This document shows, piece by piece, positions 30,050 to 38,731 of a stretch of DNA of 64,000 nt. The stretch is from Chlamydiales bacterium (lineage in GTDB: Bacteria > Chlamydiota > Chlamydiia > Chlamydiales > JACKPQ01): the NCBI GenBank assembly GCA_024233455.1, contig JACKPP010000001.1, forward strand, positions 620,001-684,000. The letters are read 5' to 3'. The notes under the pieces were generated by a model. The model did not search any database. It worked only from the letters and a program-made list of their open reading frames with translations, and was not told where the DNA came from. Every line of letters starts with the position of its first letter. Positions within the stretch are counted from its first letter, which is position 1. The position numbers and the translations under genes were made by a program.

Positions 30050-30880
30050 TTGATTGGTCTGCAAAAACAGTTAGTAATAAGCGCTTTGATGAAGAGAAAA
30101 TTTTTGATTTTTTGCTTCTTAATTTTATCCAGTGTTGTATACTCAAAGCCTGCCGTTTCATATCCATATCGCAATATTAATAAGCCCATTATTCGTGATG
30201 CAAATATTAAGAAAATCATCGTCTATTCACCGCCTCGAACGGGAAGCACTTTGGTCTACATGGTTCTCCAGTACTTATTCGAAACTACACTAGGCAAGTG
30301 GATTTCCCCAAAAAGGCTTGTTCTGAAAGCACATGAGTTAAAACACTGCCTAGGACGGCTACGTACGTTTCCCCAAAGCCATGTTGTCATTACTATTCGA
30401 GATCCCCTGGAGGCTTATTTATCCCGTTTATTAATTGAAGAACGTATGGATACAAAAAAAGCTCTAAATTTATCCAAGGAATTGGCTAGACATTATAATG
30501 AGGTTCACTACTTTATTCAGAATAGGAATAATGAAAAATTACATGTCTTAAGGTACGAAGATTTTGAAAATGATCTTGATAAATTATTGAGCGATATTGA
30601 AGACGGATTCAGTGTTTCAATTCCGCCTGAAAAAAAAATCGCAATTAAGACATTTTTTTCCAAAGAAACAATTCAGGAAAAAATTAAAAAATATAAAAAT
30701 TTCCGTCAATACGATTCTTGCACTGGACTGCATGGTAATCATATTGCAACACATAAACCAACTTTATCTGAACTGTTTCCCCCGTTAGTTTGTAAAGAGA
30801 TTTTGCGCAACCTCTCACAGGCATGCACACAATTTAACTACGCAGAACAAAAGGATGTTGTTTCAGATAAGCCAAAATAA
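30050..30880 (+). CDS. Exported sulfotransferase-like protein
   Basis: 276 residues from TTG 30050, chosen for AGGGAGGG 6 nt upstream; an internal ATG at 30089 starts a shorter signal peptide (KRKFLIFCFLILSSVVYSK) but lacks a ribosome binding site. The PAPS 5'-phosphosulfate loop is IIVYSPPRTGSTLVYM (Arg63-Thr67), and the 3'-phosphate motif is VVITIRDPLEAYLSRLLIEE (Arg117, Ser125). The segment LRYEDFENDLDKLL is typical of the fold. It would sulfate a glycan or protein with PAPS as donor. Export of a PAPS enzyme resembles eukaryotic Golgi sulfotransferases. Confidence 0.75.
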   Translation: MIGLQKQLVISALMKRKFLIFCFLILSSVVYSKPAVSYPYRNINKPIIRDANIKKIIVYSPPRTGSTLVYMVLQYLFETTLGKWISPKRLVLKAHELKHCLGRLRTFPQSHVVITIRDPLEAYLSRLLIEERMDTKKALNLSKELARHYNEVHYFIQNRNNEKLHVLRYEDFENDLDKLLSDIEDGFSVSIPPEKKIAIKTFFSKETIQEKIKKYKNFRQYDSCTGLHGNHIATHKPTLSELFPPLVCKEILRNLSQACTQFNYAEQKDVVSDKPK

Positions 30881-30910
30881 TTACAAAAACAAGGGCCCTT
30901 TTAAGCGAAT

Positions 30911-31804
30911 ATGAAAACCGTTTTTTTAACTATTTTTTGTTTATTTTTTCTAGTAACTAGTGGTTTTTCAAATCAGTCGGATAGTGATCTTCTGCTTCTA
31001 AAAAGAACGCAGCTAGCCATTAATAAATCCAGATACAGATACCCCAAGGGTCAGATCAAGATTTTCGATGCATCAATTACCGAAGTTCCTAAATTGCAAA
31101 TTATTCCGTTTAATACGAGCATTGACGACAAGGAAAACTGCATTGTTACGTTCGCCAGTTTAAACAAACCATATGACAAGTTATTTGTCATGTTGTTAAA
31201 GTCTTTAAAATCAAAATTTACTGGTCATGTGTTACTGAGAGAAGGCGGTTGGCCTAATTTCCATAAGGGCTGCTGCCAACATGCAACTAGTGCTTATGGA
31301 TTTAAAGCCTGTGCTATCCAAGAGGCTTATGATTTGGGTTACAAAAAAGTATTATGGATCGATTCTACGATGGTGGCCTTGCGCGACCTTGGGCCTATTT
31401 TCAAGTGCCTAGACCAACAACCATGTTTGTACAGATACAGCGGCTACTCTTTTAGAAGTCAGATCAATCAATGTTTGCTTCGTGAATTCCAATTTAAAAA
31501 TCTTAATTGCCGCCACATAGCTTCAGGAATACTGGGTTTCAATTTTGAGATCCCTGAATGCAAGGAAGCTCTCCACATTTGGCATGAGAAAACAAAAAAA
31601 AACCTAATCTGGCCTAGTACTTTTCCGGAACAACTGTTGATTTCCATCATTTTTAATCAATTAAAGTTGGATTGTTACCCTTTTAAAGGCCCCCTAGCGA
31701 GCTTTGGTTTAAAACCGAAGCAAAATGGATTTTTTAGGGTGATACGCGTGCATGAACGTGAACTAATTCGCAAACAGTTAGTTGCCAGTGTTAAAAAAAA
31801 ATAA
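30911..31804 (+). CDS. Exported protein, possible GT-A nucleotide-sugar transferase
   Basis: 297 residues with signal peptide KTVFLTIFCLFFLVTSGFSN. The middle reads AIQEAYDLGYKKVLWIDSTM, the place where GT8/GT77-like enzymes have a strand ending in a DXD; here it is D-S-T, so a metal-binding DXD is not proven. Later segments (RHIASGILGFNF, FPEQLLISIIFNQLKLD) also resemble GT-A enzymes that deduce a hidden object count and end in a His. It follows the sulfotransferase by 30 nt and converges with the minus-strand operon. The enzyme class is tentative. Confidence 0.55.
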   Translation: MKTVFLTIFCLFFLVTSGFSNQSDSDLLLLKRTQLAINKSRYRYPKGQIKIFDASITEVPKLQIIPFNTSIDDKENCIVTFASLNKPYDKLFVMLLKSLKSKFTGHVLLREGGWPNFHKGCCQHATSAYGFKACAIQEAYDLGYKKVLWIDSTMVALRDLGPIFKCLDQQPCLYRYSGYSFRSQINQCLLREFQFKNLNCRHIASGILGFNFEIPECKEALHIWHEKTKKNLIWPSTFPEQLLISIIFNQLKLDCYPFKGPLASFGLKPKQNGFFRVIRVHERELIRKQLVASVKKK

Positions 31805-31832
31805 AAAATTGAAAACGAAATAATTTTATATA

Positions 31833-33314
31833 TTAATGTATGTGAGCAACTTTAGACATGTCGTAGAAAAGCCCCAAGCGACAATTTTTTGATTGGGTTC
31901 CCCAAATTTTTAATAAACTGTTTGAACTGTTAAATTCCATATCGCTTAAGTCTTGCACTAAATCTGGTTTGCTATATAAGACCATATTAAAAGGAGCGGG
32001 CATTTGAGACTGCTCCATTTCTATGATGTGAATGCGGTCGGTATTGGCTACGCTAGATGAAACCGTTAGGGAATCAACATCAAGAAAAAAAGCAAATGCT
32101 TTGGTTTGAGATAAGGCGTTAGTGCAGTCTTGAAAATAAATAGGATCTTTCACCAGTAAACCATCACTCACAAGAGCCACATAGGGACTTTGCATTAGGC
32201 TTTTGTTAAGAAGGCTGAGAAGTAATGGTTTGAACTCATTGGATCGCTCAGACAGATCGAAAAAATTGACATTAGGAAAACGCCTTTGCAAGTCAGCATA
32301 GGCTTGTTGATAAGATGATTGTGCCTCATAAAGAACGTAGATGCAGTCGATACCTCTTACGTAACGGTAAATCGACTCAAGGGAAATTCCTAATTGAAAG
32401 GGTTGATTAGTAGAAAATATAATCATATCCGCTTTTTTACTCTCCGTTGATTGAACATGATGAGCTTTTGCCAGAGTGGACTGCGAATAGATACTCCGGG
32501 TTAATGCATCAAGCCGAAGACCTATCTGAAAACGATCCTGATCAGATTCCAATTGAAGACGATTATGAATGTAGAGTGTATCTGGAATATAGCGAATATG
32601 CCATTTTGCAAGATTAATCATAGGAATAAAAAGCTCTTTGGCCTCTTGCGTGCCCTCAATATCCATATCCTTCATAAGATGGGCATAAAATGTTTTCATT
32701 CCTGACTCCACCCAGGGCGTACGGTACGGTTTGCGGGCATGTACTTTCATTCCTGACACATGAAGAGCTGTTTTACGATATGATGGGTACTCTAAGCTTC
32801 CAGGGTATGTTAGCCAAACTTCTGGGTCGGCGTAAGCCTCATTCAATGACGTAAGCACGTTTTGGTGGGCCAGCCAATCAGACGGATCCAGTAATATAAC
32901 TATTTCGTCATCTTTGCATTCTTTTAAGACCTCTTTGATGACCTTGGCATAAGGCAACCGATGTAGGTGCTGACACAATGTAATGTTTTTCCTATAGGAG
33001 TGCTTTTTGTAAAGATACGATTGCAATGCACCAAAAGACCCATCAGTTGAGCCATTATCCACAATCACTACCCGATAGTGATCGTAGTTTTGTGTGAATA
33101 TAGAATTACAAGTTTTAGCAAAAAAATCCGTATTTCCTTCAACTATCATGACAAATACAAAGGCATGTTTGATATCCAGGCGTTTCTCTACCGGAGCAGG
33201 TTTTGAAACATAACTTTCACGCGCTGATTTCAGGACATGGTACTCTTTGAATATAAATGCTGGCAGCACAAGGATTAAGAAAAAAAGTAAAACTTTGCGT
33301 AAATCGTAATGCAT
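31833..33314 (-). CDS. Membrane-anchored two-domain GT2-like protein with degenerate catalytic motifs
   Basis: 493 residues from ATG 33314. An N-terminal membrane anchor (KVLLFFLILVLPAFIF) precedes a GT2 domain (FVMIVEGNTDFF; YRVVIVDNGSTDGS) and a second GT-A-like domain. It matches the architecture of the genes at 36954 and 38732 but is altered at both key sites: LLDPSDWLAH replaces .DGDDWLPH, and LVSDGLLVKD replaces FAVDDIIIKD. It may be inactive or have changed specificity. It is the last gene of the minus-strand operon, 11 nt after the HExxH gene. Confidence 0.75.
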   Translation of the reverse strand: MHYDLRKVLLFFLILVLPAFIFKEYHVLKSARESYVSKPAPVEKRLDIKHAFVFVMIVEGNTDFFAKTCNSIFTQNYDHYRVVIVDNGSTDGSFGALQSYLYKKHSYRKNITLCQHLHRLPYAKVIKEVLKECKDDEIVILLDPSDWLAHQNVLTSLNEAYADPEVWLTYPGSLEYPSYRKTALHVSGMKVHARKPYRTPWVESGMKTFYAHLMKDMDIEGTQEAKELFIPMINLAKWHIRYIPDTLYIHNRLQLESDQDRFQIGLRLDALTRSIYSQSTLAKAHHVQSTESKKADMIIFSTNQPFQLGISLESIYRYVRGIDCIYVLYEAQSSYQQAYADLQRRFPNVNFFDLSERSNEFKPLLLSLLNKSLMQSPYVALVSDGLLVKDPIYFQDCTNALSQTKAFAFFLDVDSLTVSSSVANTDRIHIIEMEQSQMPAPFNMVLYSKPDLVQDLSDMEFNSSNSLLKIWGTQSKNCRLGLFYDMSKVAHIH

Positions 33315-33325
33315 CTTAACTGTTT

Positions 33326-33982
33326 TTATGACATAAGTTGCATCAATTTGCAAATACGCAAATCAAAATCCCTATTTTTTTTTAAATATGCAAATATTTC
33401 ATTTTTTGACATTTTAGAAAATGCGATAATCTCATTATCCGTTAGATATAGAGCTCTCTCAAAAGAGCCAAGCTTTTCTATTACATTTAGCAAATGTCTA
33501 CGGTCAATAAATAAACGGATCATTTGCCAACCTAAAAATCCTAGGGGAAAAATGATGAAGTGAATTGACCAAAGGGGACAAAATGACAAAATTAAAAACC
33601 CCCAAAGTGATAGCTCAGTACGGAAAAGAGCGCCCCACTTTTTCCTCCACACTTTTGAGGATGTTAGGTAGGCAAAAATCTCCTCAAACCGTTTTTCATC
33701 AAAAGCTATACGCTTACAATGAACTTTTTCGTGGTTTAAGGTTTCCTCAGAATATTTTTTGAGCTGAATAAGCGGCAACCGAATTTGGTGATCATCCTCG
33801 TATACCCAAAGAGCTCCAGCTTCCCATATCTTAAGTCCTGTTTTACCAATAAATACTGGATACCCCGCAATGGTCTGGATTTTTCGGTTGGGATATTTTG
33901 CCTGAAAGTCATGAGTTGCAGTTTCCATGCGTTTTAAACGCATTTGATAGTGCTTTTCTGATTCATTTGGTCCAGGAATCAT
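33326..33982 (-). CDS. Membrane protein with HExxH metallopeptidase-like motif
   Basis: 218 residues without a signal peptide. Residues 83-88 are NHEKVH, an HExxH zinc motif (His84, Glu85, His88), followed by acidic residues at 95-101 that could provide a third ligand. Two closely spaced membrane helices run from about 121 to 157 (ELSLWGFLILSF; HFIIFPLGFLGW). The C-terminus is basic and soluble. Topology places the motif on the cytosolic side if there is no other signal. The ATG overlaps the upstream stop (ATGA), so it is translationally coupled to the exported-enzyme operon. Peptidase activity is a hypothesis. Confidence 0.55.
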   Translation of the reverse strand: MIPGPNESEKHYQMRLKRMETATHDFQAKYPNRKIQTIAGYPVFIGKTGLKIWEAGALWVYEDDHQIRLPLIQLKKYSEETLNHEKVHCKRIAFDEKRFEEIFAYLTSSKVWRKKWGALFRTELSLWGFLILSFCPLWSIHFIIFPLGFLGWQMIRLFIDRRHLLNVIEKLGSFERALYLTDNEIIAFSKMSKNEIFAYLKKNRDFDLRICKLMQLMS

Positions 33983-34863
33983 TTTTCAAGGTTCACAATT
34001 TTAAAATGCTGTCTGGTGTGCTCTCTAAACTCATTAAAATTGGTCATTTTGATTCCTTTTAAGCACAAAGACAAGCCCTCCTTAGACCAGGCTTTGGGCT
34101 CTTGAAATCGTTCTACGGGATAAATTTTAGTCCCTTGCACAAATATATTCCAAGGCAAGCAAGCAGATTGCAATTTCCAGGGGATTGCCTGGATGGCATC
34201 GCCAATCTGATCGATGCTGGGGTGGTAACCGTTTAGCATTTTAAAACCATAGAGAGAAAGACCAAGGGGTAAAGAGATGGAATGCTTTGAGGTTTTCAGC
34301 AAAGCGTAGTGGAAAGATGTCATGACTACTGCAGCACTACTTTCCAATTGGATTTCTTCTAGTTGGAGCGTTTTGGGCTGAGTACGCGTAAGTTGTAACA
34401 GTACATGCCCATCCTGTTGGGCTAAAATTTTAGTGCCAAGATTTAAAAAAAAATCCTCCAATAGGTGATAAAGATCCTCTGGAAAATGCAATATGACCTG
34501 GTCGGCAAGCGTGGTCAGCTTTTGCACCATAGATGGTTTATAGGAGCAAGATCCTAAATAGTATGCCATATCAAAGTGTTCACATTTGCTCAATAGTTGC
34601 AATTTTTCTTCAGTCAGATCATCCAAAAATAATAGGTTGTTAGCATGTTTTACCGCCTCGAGGTGTGATAATTGGGCAATAAAAACGGACGCCGGGTATT
34701 TTTGGCAAAGACGCGTAAGATTGTCTACATGAGGATCTGACAAGCAAAGTGCGGTGATAGGTCTTGAATAAGAGGAGATGAGCCTATCGATGTGCTCTGC
34801 ATGGTATGCTCCGGCTGCCTTTGCCCAAATAATTAAGGATAGTGCCAAACAAATAACTTTCAT
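33979..34863 (-). CDS. Exported protein of unknown function in the glycan operon
   Basis: 294 residues with signal peptide KVICLALSLIIWAKAAGA. The body alternates strands and helices in a Rossmann-like manner (ITALCLSDPHVDNLTRLCQK; FDMAYYLGSC; ADQVILHFPEDLYHLLEDFF), which faintly recalls class I methyltransferases but lacks a glycine-rich SAM loop. I do not assign it. ATGA overlaps couple it to both the preceding GT gene and the following HExxH gene. Confidence 0.6.
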   Translation of the reverse strand: MKVICLALSLIIWAKAAGAYHAEHIDRLISSYSRPITALCLSDPHVDNLTRLCQKYPASVFIAQLSHLEAVKHANNLLFLDDLTEEKLQLLSKCEHFDMAYYLGSCSYKPSMVQKLTTLADQVILHFPEDLYHLLEDFFLNLGTKILAQQDGHVLLQLTRTQPKTLQLEEIQLESSAAVVMTSFHYALLKTSKHSISLPLGLSLYGFKMLNGYHPSIDQIGDAIQAIPWKLQSACLPWNIFVQGTKIYPVERFQEPKAWSKEGLSLCLKGIKMTNFNEFREHTRQHFKIVNLEK

Positions 34864-35891
34864 TTTTTTTCTCGTTGTCTAAATAAAAAATACCAATTTA
34901 GTAACATGACACATTGAACAAATATAAAAAATGAAATACCAAAAATGAAAATCAAATTAAAATTGGAAATAGACGACATAATTTTTTTAATTTTATGGTC
35001 TAATTGATGTTGGATAGATGGCATATTACTTTCTACAGTATGCATTTGTTGGTGATTGCAAAACAATCCCCGTTTATTTCCAACTGTTTTGAAAAAAAGA
35101 GGGGGCAAAACCGTTGATTTCTTCGTCATAATCGACTCTTTCAAAATGGCATCCGTTAAGGGCATTAGAACACGGTATTTTAAGCGATACAGTTTGGCAT
35201 CTCGATCATTCCCAAGATAGGCGTTGGTATATTTAGCCCAATTGGTTTTAATGCACTTGATGTATGACTGGAGCACAGGATGACCAGCTGTTGACCCCAC
35301 GACATACTTTCCAGCATAGAGGCAAGAAGATAAACAAGAGTCTTCCGAAAACTCTATCGGACAGAAAAAATCAAAGTTTCGGGCAAGTGGGTCGATAGAT
35401 TGAAAGCATTCAACATCACAATCGACGTAAACTCCACCTTGCATTTGCAAAATGGTTGCCGCGGCAATAGCAGCTCTTTCAGAGTAATTCATTGTCTCTG
35501 TGTACATTTCCTCTAAAGTGCCGCATAACTTGCTCTCAAATCGATGATGTATAATGCGCTCAGCAATGGGCTCAACGGGGCGATCGGTCCACAATATGAC
35601 TTCCCAGTCGGGATGGTGGTCCAACCACGATAGAAGGTTTTTCTCATATTGAGGCTGTGGCTGAAAAGGTCCAAGCCAAATAAAATGCAATTTTTTGGGA
35701 ATTTCTCTTACTGACTCGTTTAGATCACCGGGAGAATACTTATAGTGCTTAGCAAACTCATGGTAATGTCGTAAATCTTCCTGAGTTAAATCACCCTTCA
35801 TCAAAGGGGATACATCTCCAAATCCTTTTTCAAAGTCTTGTGCCAATACAAATGAAGCAAAAAAAAGCATCATAATCTGCAATAGTTTCAT
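34860..35891 (-). CDS. Exported, C-terminally anchored DXD sugar transferase
   Basis: 343 residues from ATG 35891, whose ATGA overlaps the upstream stop; AGGA lies about 10 nt before. Signal peptide KLLQIMMLFFASFVLAQ; catalytic segments IPKKLHFIWLGPFQP, HHPDWEVILWTDRP and QMQGGVYVDCDVECFQSID with DXD at Asp157-Asp159. A C-terminal transmembrane helix (about 305-335) ends in a basic tail (RQREKK). The predicted topology is type I: catalytic domain outside the inner membrane, short cytosolic tail. The C-terminal 'H..ATSW' of relatives is not conserved here. Confidence 0.82.
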   Translation of the reverse strand: MKLLQIMMLFFASFVLAQDFEKGFGDVSPLMKGDLTQEDLRHYHEFAKHYKYSPGDLNESVREIPKKLHFIWLGPFQPQPQYEKNLLSWLDHHPDWEVILWTDRPVEPIAERIIHHRFESKLCGTLEEMYTETMNYSERAAIAAATILQMQGGVYVDCDVECFQSIDPLARNFDFFCPIEFSEDSCLSSCLYAGKYVVGSTAGHPVLQSYIKCIKTNWAKYTNAYLGNDRDAKLYRLKYRVLMPLTDAILKESIMTKKSTVLPPLFFKTVGNKRGLFCNHQQMHTVESNMPSIQHQLDHKIKKIMSSISNFNLIFIFGISFFIFVQCVMLLNWYFLFRQREKK

Positions 35892-36994
35892 CTGCTTTGT
35901 TTCCTGAATTTTTGTGCACAAACTAGTTGAATTATAGCCAACACACCATTAATAGACAGAAGGTAAATCAATCTAATTTTATAATTAATATTTTTTTTAA
36001 ATATGTTTTTGCTTCGAACATATGTTTGCTGTGTTAATTGTTCTGTCTGCGATAAAGCCCAAGTAGTTGCATAAATATGTTTAGAATAGACAGTCGGAAC
36101 CGGCTCTTTACTATAAAAATACGCCGCGGGAAAGACGATATTAGCTCCTTTAGCTGTGGCTATGGTGGATAGGATAGCGTGTGTAAGTGGCATGTAGCTT
36201 CGATTCATGACAAGATCAAATTCACTACAGCGGCTTTCACAGAATTTTGTGGGTGCCAAGCTCCAAGCTTGTTCCACACATTGCAATACCGCATTTAAGA
36301 TTTCATGATTAGGCGTTGTACCTAACAAAGCATTACAAGGAGTAATAGCGCGTCCTTGAACTAAGTGATGAGGAAGTTCTAAACCACAGAAAAAGTCAAA
36401 ATTTTGGATGAGTTTATCGATTGAGTGACAGCAGTAAAAGTCATGATCTACATATACACCGCCCTCTTGAGCCAATATTTCATACCGTAAATAATCAGAC
36501 TTTTCACCCCAATTTAAAGATCCGTCGTAATAGTGCTTTAACTTTGACCATGAAAAGTTGGCAATATTCCTTACCTCCATTGCAGAGCAGGGTGGTTGCC
36601 TATCACGATCAGTCCAGAATACCACCTTCCAGCCTGGATGATGAGCCAGCCAGCTGCGTACATATTTTACTGATTGAGGAGGAAAATTTTTCGGTCCAAG
36701 CCAAATAAAATGTAGAACATTAGGAATCTTACTTATTGCTTGTGGCTGATACTGAAGGTGCTGCAATTTTTCGTATATTGGAGCTAAAAGATCTAGTAAC
36801 TCGCTATCTCTAGGATTCATCTGGCCGGGCCAAAATTTAGTGTCTCGGCCCTCTAATCGGTCAAAGGAGTCTCGAAGTGCATAGGGGGGGTCTCTTTTCG
36901 TTGGATTATCAGAGCGACACCCAGCTAAAAAAATACCCCCAAGCAGTATAAGTTTACTTGTGATCCTTAATAAATTTTGGATGCACGTTAACAT
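35888..36994 (-). CDS. Lipoprotein DXD sugar transferase with C-terminal membrane anchor
   Basis: 368 residues from ATG 36994. The signal peptide ends in a lipobox (GGIFLAGC, Cys26). Catalytic segments: IPNVLHFIWLGPKNFP, HPGWKVVFWTDRDRQPPC, GEKSDYLRYEILAQEGGVYV then DHD (Asp183-Asp185), and IYATTWAL. A C-terminal helix with the basic tail KFRKQSR follows. It is closely related to the duplicated gene at 41640-43658. The start lies 41 nt inside the upstream gene, without a clear ribosome binding site; the TTG/ATG choice upstream (37027) is possible. The next gene starts at its stop (ATGA). Confidence 0.82.
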   Translation of the reverse strand: MLTCIQNLLRITSKLILLGGIFLAGCRSDNPTKRDPPYALRDSFDRLEGRDTKFWPGQMNPRDSELLDLLAPIYEKLQHLQYQPQAISKIPNVLHFIWLGPKNFPPQSVKYVRSWLAHHPGWKVVFWTDRDRQPPCSAMEVRNIANFSWSKLKHYYDGSLNWGEKSDYLRYEILAQEGGVYVDHDFYCCHSIDKLIQNFDFFCGLELPHHLVQGRAITPCNALLGTTPNHEILNAVLQCVEQAWSLAPTKFCESRCSEFDLVMNRSYMPLTHAILSTIATAKGANIVFPAAYFYSKEPVPTVYSKHIYATTWALSQTEQLTQQTYVRSKNIFKKNINYKIRLIYLLSINGVLAIIQLVCAQKFRKQSR

Positions 36995-38609
36995 GCGGCG
37001 AATGATTGACCATTTGATATACTGCATCGATGTCTATTTTATCCCCTTCCAAAAATTTTGTTAAGAGCTCTTTTGCCGAATAGAAATTCAAATTCTTATT
37101 GCGAAACGAAGAGACAATATTCATAGGGATATTAATGATTTTTGATACACCATAACAAAGCCCAAATTTAGATTTATCGGCTTGTTTTGCCCAACGTCCT
37201 TCCAAATAGTTTGGATTAGAGTAAGCACCCTTTTCAAAGTAGGACCGAATATCACACTTACGATAGACAGTCATATCTACACTATGCGGGTATCCCCATT
37301 CAGCACCACCAGTAGAAAACCTCCAGGTGTAAGTATTGCTATCCACCTCTAGCAGCGTAGGGGGCGCATCAGCCTTACCTGCCATGTAACTACGATTGAT
37401 ATTTTTTCCCATCCTTAAATAGAATCCGTAAGCACCTGTTTTATTCAGCAAAGCTGCAGTTTCATAAAAATCGATCTTATCCTTAATGATAATATCATCT
37501 ACTGCAAAAACCACAAATTTTGAAACCGAGTTAGGATTATAAACTGCTTGCAAAGTGAGTTTTTTAAAATCTTTAGGTGGATTTGTTTGCCTATAACATT
37601 TTACCTCGGGAAATTGCTCTTTAACTATCTTGTATCCTTTCTCATACTCTTCATTATCGGCTCGATAAATCACGGTTACCAGGTTAAAATTCTGCGTATG
37701 GCGATACAATGACTGAAGGTATGCATACAACTGCATCGGGCGATTATATGAAAAAGTTACAACATCTACTTGCGTATCTTCAGGTTTATGCAAGGTGATA
37801 GCCGGATGGACAGATAGGGGCTGATAAGGTGGCAATTTTTTAATGAAGTCACGAATTTTTTCTTGCAGTCCTCCATGAGAACGACAGTCGCTAAGCGGAT
37901 TTGCGCTATTGTAAATATACAATTTCTCTTTCATAAAACAAATGTGACCTGCAGCCATTTCAAGCATCGGGGAAAGCATAGCGATGTCATGAGTAGTCGA
38001 CACAAACCCGCCGTTAAAGACTAAATCTTGTAGTCGTATCCGCTTAAATAGCCCCGCATAAAATGAGCGTAAATGAGACGTGACAAATGGCTGTTGGCGC
38101 ACTCCCTTATCTTTTGAAAAATTTATTGGACGAGAGATGCCGGGTTTTCCTTCGGGATGCGTTATAGAATTGCTGTAGGCAAGCCAAACATTTGGATCAT
38201 TATAATAAGACGCCACAATGCTCAAAACCTTGTTATGCGGTAGCCAGTCATCACCGTCTACTGTGACCACGATTTCTTCATCTCGGCAAGAATGAATAGC
38301 ATGCCATAGATTACTCATAGCTTTCTTTCTCGATTTATTACGAATCAATTGTACCTTATTGCCATGAGGATGCTCTTTGATAAAATTGGCCACAGCCTCT
38401 CCAGTTCCATCTGGGGAGCAATCATCGACATATATGACCCGAAAATGTGCATATTCCTGATCTAAGACTGTCTGTAGGTTTTTGCGATAGTACTCCTGGT
38501 TGTTATAGGAACAAATGACAACCACGATCGATTTTTTAGCTACCTCTGAGTCATCAGCAAAGCAAGTAAAGGCAGAGAAAAAAGCCAGCAAATAACATAA
38601 CATTCTCAT
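36954..38609 (-). CDS. Exported two-domain GT2 glycosyltransferase
   Basis: 551 residues from ATG 38609, with GGAGGTG 5 nt upstream; the frame extends 42 codons further without support. Signal peptide RMLCYLLAFFSAFTCFA. The GT2 domain has VVVICSYNNQEYYRKNLQTV, VIYVDDCSPDGTGEA and VTVDGDDWLPH (DXD at Asp118/120/121). A second GT-A-like domain has VDVVTFSYNRPMQLYAYLQS and FAVDDIIIKDKIDF (about 364-377). It is a full-length paralogue of the gene at 38732-40393, including a similar leader. Two active-looking domains could add alternating sugars, as in capsule synthases (inference). Confidence 0.85.
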   Translation of the reverse strand: MRMLCYLLAFFSAFTCFADDSEVAKKSIVVVICSYNNQEYYRKNLQTVLDQEYAHFRVIYVDDCSPDGTGEAVANFIKEHPHGNKVQLIRNKSRKKAMSNLWHAIHSCRDEEIVVTVDGDDWLPHNKVLSIVASYYNDPNVWLAYSNSITHPEGKPGISRPINFSKDKGVRQQPFVTSHLRSFYAGLFKRIRLQDLVFNGGFVSTTHDIAMLSPMLEMAAGHICFMKEKLYIYNSANPLSDCRSHGGLQEKIRDFIKKLPPYQPLSVHPAITLHKPEDTQVDVVTFSYNRPMQLYAYLQSLYRHTQNFNLVTVIYRADNEEYEKGYKIVKEQFPEVKCYRQTNPPKDFKKLTLQAVYNPNSVSKFVVFAVDDIIIKDKIDFYETAALLNKTGAYGFYLRMGKNINRSYMAGKADAPPTLLEVDSNTYTWRFSTGGAEWGYPHSVDMTVYRKCDIRSYFEKGAYSNPNYLEGRWAKQADKSKFGLCYGVSKIINIPMNIVSSFRNKNLNFYSAKELLTKFLEGDKIDIDAVYQMVNHSPHVNVHPKFIKDHK

Positions 38610-38731
38610 ATGAACACCTCCAAAAATTGTGGCCCAGATTCCCTTATAAGGAATTATTTTGCAAGTTTTTTGTAGGCTACGATCGTACAGGTTGTGAGTG
38701 GAAACTGAATTAACTGCACAGAGCCGTCCCT

